In this document: positions 7,501 through 12,622 of the stretch, piece after piece | Numbering within the stretch: the first letter of the stretch is position 1 | How the letters are laid out: each line of letters begins with the position of its first letter | Assembly (NCBI GenBank): GCA_036380715.1 | Contig: DASVEF010000040.1 | Span: 1 to 13,555 of the forward strand | Direction of reading: 5' to 3' | From: UBA5704 sp036380715 | Lineage (GTDB): Bacteria > Acidobacteriota > Thermoanaerobaculia > Multivoradales > UBA5704 | Length of the DNA stretch: 13,555 nucleotides | Program-made: the position numbers and the translations under genes | The notes under the pieces: generated by a model | The model's database searches: none | What the model saw: the letters and a program-made list of their open reading frames with translations, nothing else | What the model was told of the DNA's origin: nothing

Positions 7501-7886
7501 TCGGGCGTCCAGCCCCGGACGAAGTCCCACCCGTACCAGGTGAGCCGCGTGGGCTCGCCGCCGGTGACGGGGACGGTGTAGATGCTCGCGGCCTCCACCC
7601 CGAAGCCCGGGCTGGCCGCGTCGTACTGTCCGCTGAACGCGATCGTGCGGCCATCGGGTGAGAACGCGAGGTTCCCCTCGATCCCGGGATCGCTGGTCAG
7701 GCGGCGGACGTTCCGGCCGTCGAGATCGCAGATCCACAGGTCGTCGGCGTAGACGAAGGCGATGTGGTCCCGGCTGACCGCGGGCGAATGGAGGAGCCGC
7801 GTGTCCGCCGTGTCCGGCTGCGCCAGCAGGTCAAGGGGGATCAGGAGCAGGACGGCGAGCCGTATTCTGAGCGATATTCGGCGCAT
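4560..7886 (-). CDS. Tricorn-type S41 family peptidase with N-terminal beta-propellers
   Basis: The protein has 1108 residues, a typical length for bacterial tricorn homologues. An ATG at 7886 with GGAGG eight bases upstream starts a signal peptide (RISLRIRLAVLLLIPLDLLA, about residues 3-22). Residues 30-540 carry repeated propeller blades with the FSPDGRTIAF, WSPDGKSIAFFS and WSPDSTKIAY signatures. A charged Lys/Glu-rich linker follows (550-580), then further propeller-like sequence. A helical region at 705-765 leads to SVSHSDS (Ser766-His767), a PDZ-like region (780-875) and the catalytic core. That core has RYNGGG (942-947, oxyanion loop), INEQSGSGGDGLPF with nucleophile Ser994, and WVIENEGVAPDVEVENW with Glu1052 as the tetrad glutamate. 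In Thermoplasma tricorn the residue after the serine is Asp; here it is Gly. Expected role: periplasmic degradation of peptides or misfolded proteins. Confidence 0.95.
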   Translation of the reverse strand: MRRISLRIRLAVLLLIPLDLLAQPDTADTRLLHSPAVSRDHIAFVYADDLWICDLDGRNVRRLTSDPGIEGNLAFSPDGRTIAFSGQYDAASPGFGVEAASIYTVPVTGGEPTRLTWYGWDFVRGWTPDGKAVLFNSWREVAMGSDTPLFTVPAAGGFPSRLPVPNGRGASYSPDGSRLAYMPLFDNTAQWKNYRGGGHSRIWIQSLKDLAVEQIPQPAGRCNDIGPRWMGDSIYFRSDRNGEYNLFAYDTKTKTVRQLTAFDDFPVLSLDAGGGNLVFEQAGYLHRFDLATGRSQRLKIGVVAELPETRTRYARGAKQVRSGHISPSGARAVFGFRGEIVTVPAAKGDARDITNTPGVHERFPVWSPDGKSIAFFSDQGGEYALHVLPADGKGKARVYKLAGAGFYEAPAWSPDSTKIAYVDNSWTLYWLDLESGAVKKVASEPVFGLAHRRSLRAAWSPDSQWIAYALGNLSAYRTVYVYSLAKDESRAVTDGMSDATEPAFDASGKYLHFLASTDAGPVNQWFNLSSRKLRATYALYLALLRKDTPSPFVRESDEEKPGAKEEKKDEPGKPEPVRIDFDGLDRRLLPFPLPGGEYRTLTAGGAGQVLYLSQLPPQPGQPTPPDIAALMRYDLAQRKGETLLSGVNDYRSTPDGKKALVLTAPETWSIVELDPPSQDALVPGADAAKGKLNLDAAEVRVEPRTEWPQIFDEAWRINRDYFYDPNMHGADWPAMKKKYAAFLPHLASSEDLYRVIRWMLSELSVSHSDSWPGDRAVEPKAGTGGGLLGADYEIANGRYRFRKVYGGVAWWPDLRAPLAAPGVDVKAGEYLLAVRGVDLKPPTDVYAPFVNTGDESVEITVGPHPDGSGARTVTVEPLATMEEELRLRNVDWVEGNRRKVEQATGGRVAYVYLPNTGDLGYDYFTRYFYSQLDKDAVILDERYNGGGAWADYYMDPLRRPFSSYWAMRYGADFRSPSAAIHGPKVMLINEQSGSGGDGLPFMFRQSKLGPLVGKRTWGGEVGVLGYPELMDGGGVTAPNFALWSPEGGWVIENEGVAPDVEVENWPADLVAGRDPQLEKAIEIVLEELKKNPPVKPQRLPYPVRVQRD

Positions 7887-7904
7887 GGGTAGACCTCCAA
7901 GTTG

Positions 7905-7918
7905 GAAGCCTCGGCTTC
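7905..7918. other. Small palindrome between two minus-strand genes
   Basis: GAAGCCTCGGCTTC forms a five-base stem with a CTCG tetraloop, 19 bases upstream of the protease start codon and outside its Shine-Dalgarno. It could be a small mRNA hairpin or an operator half-site pair. No T-tract follows, so a terminator is unlikely. The rest of the 90-base gap has no obvious promoter. Confidence 0.3.
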
Positions 7919-7976
7919 AGATCCTTGGACGCAGATCGGCACGAAAGGTTAGCCTGCCCGTTTCACTCACCGTTGC

Positions 7977-8486
7977 CTAGGTTGATGACGGCTTTCCGCG
8001 GGTGTAGAGCGATTCGGCGTAGGCTTTGCCCTCCCGGACGAGGTGGATGCGGCCGGCGGCGGCCCAGCGGCGGAGGGTCGCGGCGACGCTCCGCGCGTCC
8101 ACCCGGCGGCGCAGCTTGGAGCCCCAGCGCCGGGTGATCTCCCTTGCCAGGTCCGCGGCGCCGAAGGTCTCGTCCGGAGCCTTGCTCTGCAGGACGTGGG
8201 CGATCAGCGGGCTCAGTCCTGTATTGGGTCCGGGCACGAAGCCGTCGTCGGAGCCGGCGGCGGGCGTGGCGGCGCTCTGGCGCGTGACGAATTCGCCGGC
8301 GGCTGCGGCCGCGGCCTGGAAGGACTCGAGGCGTTCGATCGCCGTTTGCAGCTCGGCGGCGTGGAACGCCTTCTGTTCGCGATGGAAGACCTCTTGCTGC
8401 GCATGCACCGCTTCCTGGTCGCGGTGGTGCGCGACCCGCGCTTCCAGTTGGGCCTGCATCTGGGCAATGGACAGGTTCGAGCTCAT
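7977..8486 (-). CDS. Coiled-coil protein with C-terminal winged-helix-like domain
   Basis: The protein has 169 residues. An ATG at 8486 is preceded by GGGAGAG, seven to eight bases upstream. Residues 5-65 form a long helix rich in Gln, Glu, His and Ala (for example QAQLEARVAHHRDQEAVHAQ), a likely coiled coil for oligomerisation. A flexible linker follows (66-90). Residues 90-165 look like a compact winged-helix or related helix-turn-helix fold: LSPLIAHVLQSKAP, then ADLAREITRRWG, then RRRVDARSVAATLRRWAAAG and a wing RIHLVREGKAYAESLY. There is no signal peptide. DNA binding is inferred from that pattern. The gene sits 90 bases upstream of the protease on the same strand. Its 5' region is filled by the 21-bp phased TGTCGCA array, whose first box abuts its ribosome site. 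This raises the possibility that it binds the array. I cannot name the family. Confidence 0.7.
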   Translation of the reverse strand: MSSNLSIAQMQAQLEARVAHHRDQEAVHAQQEVFHREQKAFHAAELQTAIERLESFQAAAAAAGEFVTRQSAATPAAGSDDGFVPGPNTGLSPLIAHVLQSKAPDETFGAADLAREITRRWGSKLRRRVDARSVAATLRRWAAAGRIHLVREGKAYAESLYTRGKPSST

Positions 8487-8501
8487 GCCGGATCTCTCCC
8501 G

Positions 8502-9138
8502 TGTCGCAACGCTCCCCCAAGCCGCGACAGGAAGCCTCGATCGCCAAGCGATGCCTGGCCTTGGTGTCGCAAAGCAGCGGGGGAATGTCGCAACGTGACG
8601 GCTACGGCCCGCAAGGATAGCACGAAACGGTTTCGCCGCCTACACTTCCTCCTCGCCGCGCGCGTACTTTGCGACATCGTGAAGGACCGGCGTCGTCCGG
8701 CAGACACCGAGCAGGTTCCAGACAGGAGGGAATGCAGCATGAATGTCGCAGAGTGTCGCACTGATCGCCATTGCCACCCGCATGGTGTCGCAATTTGTCT
8801 TACGAAGCACAACTTCTGCTGCACTTCGCAGAAGTTTCGCGACACACAGCCAGTGCAGCGAATGAGCTGGGAGCGACTCTGCGATACGAGAGATCCCGCT
8901 GGAAGGCGTCGGCGCGACTTCGGCGGCTTCGCTTCCGGGGAATGTCGCATTGCATGGAGGAAATGCGACATTTTGCGCGCACTCTGGGACGTGCCAGGCA
9001 GACGATGCGACACCGAACCTGATCGATGTCGCGATGTACCCAGTCAATGCGACTGGCTGCGGCACGCCTGCTACAGCTTGTCCTCTGTGCGAGGCGACGG
9101 CCACGTAGAGGAGATCTCTCGCTTGCTATCTTGCGACA
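8502..9138. repeat. Phased array of TGTCGCA/TGCGACA boxes, 21-bp ruler
   Basis: Eleven exact copies of TGTCGCA or its reverse complement begin at 8502, 8565, 8586, 8670, 8744, 8754, 8786, 8943, 8964, 9006 and 9132. By chance about 0.1 would be expected in this length. All but 8744 and 8786 share one phase modulo 21. Six further boxes with one mismatch (8523, 8838, 8880, 9027, 9048, 9069) all fall in that same phase. The two exceptions are 42 bp apart and shifted by about one helical turn. AATGTCGCATT (8941-8951) and AATGCGACATT (8962-8972) form a perfect inverted pair. The spacing equals two turns of DNA, so the boxes face the same side. I find no convincing gene in 8487-9217. Confidence 0.9.
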
Positions 9139-9217
9139 GCGTGACGCTGCCCATCCGCTTCGAGGACTCCTCGCGCGAGATCTGATCTCCGCCGAAGCCA
9201 CGCCGGGCCGCCGACCG

Positions 9218-9333
9218 GCCCTCACCCCTGGCCCCTCTCCCGGAGGGAGAGGGGTGAAAGCTCTGGAAAAGCTCAGGAAGACCGCGCCTTGCTATGCATT
9301 TTCTCCCTCTCCCCCAGGGAGAGGGGTCAGGGG
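9218..9333. repeat. Dispersed hairpin repeat (CCCTCTCCC/GGGAGAGGG type), left part, interrupted by IS21
   Basis: It starts GGCCCTCACCCCTGGCCCC and holds two small hairpins: CCCCTCTCCC-GGA-GGGAGAGGGG at 9232-9254 and CCCTCTCCC-CCA-GGGAGAGGG at about 9306-9326. The element's far arm continues across the insertion. GGGAGAGGGGTCAGGGG at the left edge of the IS joins GTGAGGGCC at 11741-11749, restoring the complement of the left arm with one extra G and one mismatch. This type of repeat is widespread in GC-rich bacterial genomes (from memory). The IS therefore landed inside it. Confidence 0.8.
9329..9333. repeat. IS21 target site duplication, left
   Basis: AGGGG immediately precedes the IS left end (TGTCACC). 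The same five bases follow the right end at 11736-11740. Direct duplications of a few bases, often five, are normal for the IS21 family. Confidence 0.8.
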
Positions 9334-9385
9334 TGTCACCGATCGTCCTAAATTCCCCCCGTGGGATCATCTAAAAATCCCCCCC
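9334..9385. repeat. IS21 left terminal repeats
   Basis: The terminal TGTCACC is followed by two transposase-site-like units, GATCGTCCTAAATTCCCCC at 9341 and GATCATCTAAAAATCCCCCC at 9365. They lie upstream of the istA ribosome site (GGAGGT, about 9402). Confidence 0.85.
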
Positions 9386-9413
9386 TCCTCCCACTAGAGA
9401 CGGAGGTGTAGGG

Positions 9414-10709
9414 ATGGACCTCATCGAGAAACAGGAGATGCTGGCCGTGGCGCCTGAAGGCGCCCCGGAGGAGCCGTTGATCGAGGAGAGCGTCTGGGGA
9501 GCAGTGCGGGCCCTGCGAGAGCGGGGTCTGAGCAAGAAGGAGATCGGTCGGCAGCTCGATCTAGACATCAAGACGGTGCGCAAGTGGCTGCGTCAGAAGT
9601 GGGAGCCGCAGCGGCGGCCAGGCCGCGGTCGGGCCCTGGACCGTTGGGAAGGTGTTCTTCGGGAGCGGGCTCCCGAAGTGGGCTTCAACGCCGCTGTGCT
9701 CTACCGGGAGCTGAAGGCTCAGGGTTATGAGGGATCGTACCCCTCGTTGGTGCGCTACCTGCGGCCTTGGCGGGAGGAGCACCGGAGCGCGGAGACGTCG
9801 ACGGTGCGGTTCGAGACCAGCCCTGGCGAGCAGGCCCAGGTGGACTGGGGGTCGGCGTGGGTGTGGCTGGGCGAGGAGCGTGTGCGGGTGCATGTGTTCA
9901 CGATGGTTCTGGGCTACAGCCGTCGCATCTTCGCTCGCGGGTACCGCGAGGAAGGTCTAGCTTCGTTGCTGGACGGGCACGCTCAGGCCTTCGAGCACTT
10001 TGGCGGTCGCACGGAGACGATCCTCTACGACAATCCGCGGACGATCGTGCTGGCCAAAGACGAGTCCTCTGGACAGGTGGAGTGGAACGCCAAGTTCAAG
10101 GACCGGATGGACTTTTACGGGGTCACGATCCGTCTGTGCCGGTACTACCGGGCACAGACGAAGGGAAAGGTGGAGAGCGGGGTCAAGTACGTCAAGCGCA
10201 ATGCCCTGGCGGGGCGGCGCTTCGGCGGGCTTGAGGAGCTCAATGCCGGGCTCTTGCAGTGGTGCCTCGAGGTGGCGGACCAGCGCGTGCATGGGACGAC
10301 GCACGAGTTGCCGGCGCAGCGCTTTGCGCGGTCTGAAGCCGCGGCGCTGAGCCGGGTGGATGCCCGGCCGCCGGCGCCGCAGGAGCGCATGGAGAGCCGG
10401 ATCGTGCCGCGCGACGGCCTGGTGGCGGTGGAGGCGAACCGCTACCCGGTGCCGCTGAGCTGGGCAGGCCACACGGTGCGGGTGCACCTGCTCGCCGAGG
10501 AGATCCTGCTGCGGCGTGACGGTGAAGAGACGGTACGCCACGGCCGTCTTTTGGGCAAACACCAGGTAGCCCGGTGGAACGGCCCGCCTCGTAGCTCGCC
10601 GGCCGCCAGGGCAGCGCAGACAGGACCTCCGCGTTTTGATCCGCTCTACCTGGCCAGGGCGGGAGACGTCGCGGCGCGACCGCTGGACTGTTACGAGGTG
10701 GCGCCATGA
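9414..10709 (+). CDS. istA: IS21 family transposase IstA
   Basis: The protein has 431 residues; the ATG at 9414 is preceded by GGAGGT at good spacing. The N-terminal helix-turn-helix (about 25-62) includes LRERGLSKKEIGRQLDLDIK and TVRKWL. An RNase H-fold integrase core follows, with the DDE triad at Asp144 (QAQVDWG), Asp206 (ILYDNPRT) and Glu254 (AQTKGKVESGVKYVKR). The C-terminal beta-barrel region contains VPRDGLVAVEANRYPVPLSW, typical of IstA. It cuts and joins the element's ends, using the IstB ATPase for target selection. The length is slightly short of the classic IS21 protein but all catalytic residues are present. Its stop overlaps the istB start by four bases (ATGA), the normal IS21 arrangement, implying coupled translation. 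Confidence 0.96.
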   Translation: MDLIEKQEMLAVAPEGAPEEPLIEESVWGAVRALRERGLSKKEIGRQLDLDIKTVRKWLRQKWEPQRRPGRGRALDRWEGVLRERAPEVGFNAAVLYRELKAQGYEGSYPSLVRYLRPWREEHRSAETSTVRFETSPGEQAQVDWGSAWVWLGEERVRVHVFTMVLGYSRRIFARGYREEGLASLLDGHAQAFEHFGGRTETILYDNPRTIVLAKDESSGQVEWNAKFKDRMDFYGVTIRLCRYYRAQTKGKVESGVKYVKRNALAGRRFGGLEELNAGLLQWCLEVADQRVHGTTHELPAQRFARSEAAALSRVDARPPAPQERMESRIVPRDGLVAVEANRYPVPLSWAGHTVRVHLLAEEILLRRDGEETVRHGRLLGKHQVARWNGPPRSSPAARAAQTGPPRFDPLYLARAGDVAARPLDCYEVAP

Positions 10710-11527
10710 GCGGCTTCGCGATCGAGCAGGTCCAGGAGCAGATGCGGCAGCTGAAGCTGGTCCGCACGGCCGAGCAGCTGCCGCTGCTGCTGCAGGATGC
10801 GAGCAAGGCCGAGGTCTCCTACAGCGAGTTTCTCGCCGAGCTGTTGGGTCGCGAGCTGGCCGCCAAGCAGGAGCGGCACACGGCGATGAAGACGACTATG
10901 GCTCGCTTCCCCTTCCAGAAGAGCCTGGAGAGCTTCGACTTCAAGTTTCAGCCCTCCATCGAGCCGAAGGTCGTGCGCGAGCTGGCGACCGGCCGGTTCC
11001 TCGCCGATGCAGACAACGTGCTTCTGCTCGGGCCTCCAGGCGTGGGTAAGACCCACTTGGCGGTGGCGCTCGGCCTGAGAGCCTGTGCCCTGGGCTTTCG
11101 GACAGCATTCGTCACCGCGGCCGGGTTGATCGCGAGCCTGACGCGGGCGCACAACGAGAACCGCCTGGAGGAGAAGCTGAAGCTGCTCGTGCAGCCGAAG
11201 CTGCTGATCATCGACGAGATCGGCTACCTGCCGCTGGAGCGGCTGGGGGCGAACCTGTTCTTCCAGCTCGTCTCGCGCCGCTACGAGCGCGGATCGATCC
11301 TGATCACCTCCAACCAGAGCCTGGCCGGCTGGGGTCAGGTCTTCGGTGACCAGGTGATCGCCACCGCGATCCTGGATCGCCTGCTGCACCATTCGACGAT
11401 CATCAACATCAAGGGGGAGAGCTATCGGCTCAAAGAGAAGCGCAAAGCCGGCCTGCTGACGCGCAGCGAGCCGTACACGGCGCCGGAGAGCCCGGCGCCC
11501 CCGGAACAGCCCCCCACCACCCCCTGA
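10706..11527 (+). CDS. istB: IS21 helper ATPase IstB
   Basis: The protein has 273 residues. It is an AAA+ ATPase of the DnaC/IstB type that assembles on target DNA and stimulates IstA. The N-terminal helical region (1-75, MRQLKLVRTAEQLPLLLQDA) is the IstB-specific part. It is followed by FDFKFQPSIEPKVVRELATG, Walker A GPPGVGKTH (109-117), Walker B LLIIDEIGYLPL (Asp170-Glu171), sensor-1-like SILITSNQSLAGW (197-209) and the ILDRLLHHSTIINIKGESYR motif that ends the family's core. A Pro-rich tail (about 255-273, PESPAPPEQPPTTP) is an unusual extension. The start is fixed by the ATGA overlap with istA. Everything expected for activity is present. Confidence 0.97.
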   Translation: MSGFAIEQVQEQMRQLKLVRTAEQLPLLLQDASKAEVSYSEFLAELLGRELAAKQERHTAMKTTMARFPFQKSLESFDFKFQPSIEPKVVRELATGRFLADADNVLLLGPPGVGKTHLAVALGLRACALGFRTAFVTAAGLIASLTRAHNENRLEEKLKLLVQPKLLIIDEIGYLPLERLGANLFFQLVSRRYERGSILITSNQSLAGWGQVFGDQVIATAILDRLLHHSTIINIKGESYRLKEKRKAGLLTRSEPYTAPESPAPPEQPPTTP

Positions 11528-11557
11528 AGAGGAACGAATGGCCTATGGATCCTGCCG

Positions 11558-11598
11558 GAGCTATGGAAAACGCCAGAAAGCGGCGTTTCCCACAGCTC
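11558..11598 (-). terminator. Long hairpin in the IS21 right-end non-coding region
   Basis: GAGCTATGGAAAACGCC and GGCGTTTCCCACAGCTC form a 17-base stem with a seven-base loop. On the plus strand two positions are A-C mismatches. As minus-strand RNA both become G-U wobbles and the stem is fully paired. The natural reading is a transcription block against transcripts entering the IS from the right, which would run antisense to istAB. There is no strong T-tract, so this is tentative. It lies in the 208-base non-coding stretch between istB and the IS end. Confidence 0.4.
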
Positions 11599-11685
11599 CT
11601 TGGACGGCGCCAAACAACGGCGCCGCCCACAGGCCCCACAGGCCCGGCGGCGAGGTCAAGAAGGACAACACAGCTAACCCGAGGA

Positions 11686-11735
11686 GGGGGAATTTTAGGT
11701 GATCGAGAAGGGGGAAATTTGGGTGATCGTTGACA
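11686..11735. repeat. IS21 right terminal repeats
   Basis: GGGGGAATTTTAGGTGATC at 11686 and GGGGGAAATTTGGGTGATC at 11710 are a tandem pair with 24-bp period, inverted relative to the left pair. The element ends with CGTTGACA at 11735. Confidence 0.85.
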
Positions 11736-11740
11736 AGGGG
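11736..11740. repeat. IS21 target site duplication, right
   Basis: AGGGG directly follows the terminal TGACA and matches the five bases before the left end. The next bases, GTGAGGGCC (11741-11749), complete the interrupted hairpin repeat. Confidence 0.8.
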
Positions 11741-11818
11741 GTGAGGGCCTTCACCTCGAAGCGGCGGAAGAACGAGAGGAGCTCGCCGTAGCTCTTGAGA
11801 CGGCTATCCTTCTCCTCG

Positions 11819-12134
11819 ATGGCGATCCTCTTCGACGACGGCCTGCGCACCCGGCTGCGGGACAACCTGGCGGGCTTCGAACGGCTTGCTATTGCCGGAG
11901 ACGGCGGCACCGGCGCGGCGGTGGCGTTGGTCGTGCTGCCGGATGCGCGGGGGGAGGCGAACCTTTCCTTCCAATCTCCGAGTTGCTGCGGCCCGACAGC
12001 GTGGTGACCCACACCATTTCCCAGAGCGACCGGCCGGTGCTGGCCCTGGCGATCCTCGGCACCCTCACCTACGCCCCCACGGCCGCGCGACCCGCGTGGC
12101 CCACTACGAGCAACCGCTGTTCGCCTGGCGGTGA
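11819..12134 (+). pseudogene. NUDIX hydrolase (CoA-pyrophosphatase-like) wreck with the Nudix box deleted
   Basis: Three pieces in two or more frames read as one protein. Piece one (ATG at 11819): MAILFDDGLRTRLRDNLAGF, then ERLAIAGDGGTGAAVALVVL and PDARGEA, the usual N terminus of this family up to the strand before the Nudix box. Piece two (about 11978-12090): ELLRPDSVVTHTISQSDRPV, then LALAILGTLTYAPTA. Piece three (about 12087-12134): RATRVAHYEQPLFAWR, then stop, the usual C terminus. The catalytic box (GX5EX7REXXEEXGX) and roughly 90 residues between pieces one and two are missing, and about a dozen more are missing between two and three. Intact relatives are about 200 residues (from memory). 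It cannot make an active enzyme. It converges on the VOC gene with two bases between stop codons. Confidence 0.75.
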
Positions 12135-12136
12135 AG

Positions 12137-12544
12137 TCAGGTGGCGCGCCGGCTCGTGTCCTCCCCGAAGGCCAGGACCAACCCGTTGCAGTCTCTGACC
12201 ACGAGCTCGCGCTGCTCGTAGACGCGGTCCACAGGACCCTCGAGGATATCGGCACCCAGCGAGCGCAACTCCGTGGCCAGGGCATCCACCCCGATGATGC
12301 GGAGGTATGCGTCATACGCCCCTGGAGCCCGGCCCGTCCGAGCTTCGGACTGTTCGGCGCGGTTGAAGAATAGCTGGACCTCGTCGCGCCAAACGATCGC
12401 GAAGACCGGCGGAGTACCCCAATAGCCGGCGATCTTGAAGCCGAGAACGTCCCGATAGTACTCGGCCGTCTGCACCACGTCCGGCACAGTGAACTGGGGA
12501 ACGGCCCCCTCGAAGCGGATCGTCGTCGCTGCGTCTGAGCTCAT
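12137..12544 (-). CDS. VOC superfamily (glyoxalase/bleomycin-resistance fold) protein
   Basis: The protein has 135 residues from the ATG at 12544. A longer in-frame start at 12580 is rejected because AGGAG lies eight bases before the chosen ATG. Two beta-alpha-beta-beta-beta modules are visible. Module one includes VPQFTVPDVVQTAEYYRDVL and GFKIAGYWGTPPVFAIVWRD. Module two includes YLRIIGVDALATELRSLGAD and YEQRELVVRDCNGLVLAFGE. Glu113 in QREL is at the usual position of a metal-ligand glutamate, and Gln17 could be the ligand of module one. Substrate cannot be told; members include glyoxalases, dioxygenases and fosfomycin or bleomycin resistance proteins. It is cytoplasmic. It lies 78 bases downstream of the helical-repeat gene on the same strand but has its own ribosome site. 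Confidence 0.88.
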   Translation of the reverse strand: MSSDAATTIRFEGAVPQFTVPDVVQTAEYYRDVLGFKIAGYWGTPPVFAIVWRDEVQLFFNRAEQSEARTGRAPGAYDAYLRIIGVDALATELRSLGADILEGPVDRVYEQRELVVRDCNGLVLAFGEDTSRRAT

Positions 12545-12622
12545 GACATGTGCTCCTGCGATTCTTAAACCTACCCTCACAAAGATTTTCTGATCCGACG
12601 CAAGCTCCGCCAGCTCTCAAGG

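Larger units (their letters stand above)
9334..11735 (+). mobile_element. Complete IS21-family insertion sequence (2402 bp)
   Basis: The left end begins TGTCACCGATCGTCC and the right end, read inwards, TGTCAACGATCACCC. Each end carries two tandem subrepeats of the form GATC(A/G)(T/C)C..AAATTCCCCC with a 24-bp period: 9341 and 9365 on the left, 11686 and 11710 on the right. Such multiple terminal repeats are characteristic of IS21. Inside are istA (9414-10709) and istB (10706-11527), both full length and overlapping at ATGA. A 5-bp target duplication, AGGGG, flanks the element. Intact ends, intact genes and intact duplication indicate a fairly recent, probably functional insertion. Confidence 0.95.

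Noticed and set aside
8502..9138. CRISPR array
   Set aside because: The repeats are only seven bases, occur in both orientations, and many slots are empty or degenerate. There is no 25-40 bp repeat and no cas gene.
8502..9138. Terminal binding-site array of a Tn7/Mu-like transposon
   Set aside because: Starting with TG and ending with CA at about 21-bp spacing is suggestive, but no matching transposase genes, no opposite end and no target duplication are visible. It is kept only as an untested possibility.
8043..9185. 380-codon plus-strand open frame with recurring Cys-Arg/Cys-Asp every seven residues
   Set aside because: The periodicity comes from the DNA boxes. The boxes at 8744 and 8786 are in another codon frame and both box orientations occur, so a DNA-level array explains it better. 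The first half is antisense to the coiled-coil gene and there is no start with a ribosome site.
11742..11818. Minus-strand fragment reading EEKDSRLKSYGELLSFFRRF then EVKALTP
   Set aside because: It looks somewhat protein-like but is only about 30 residues, has no start, and runs into the NUDIX remnant's antisense strand. It could be the end of another deleted gene; not enough to call.
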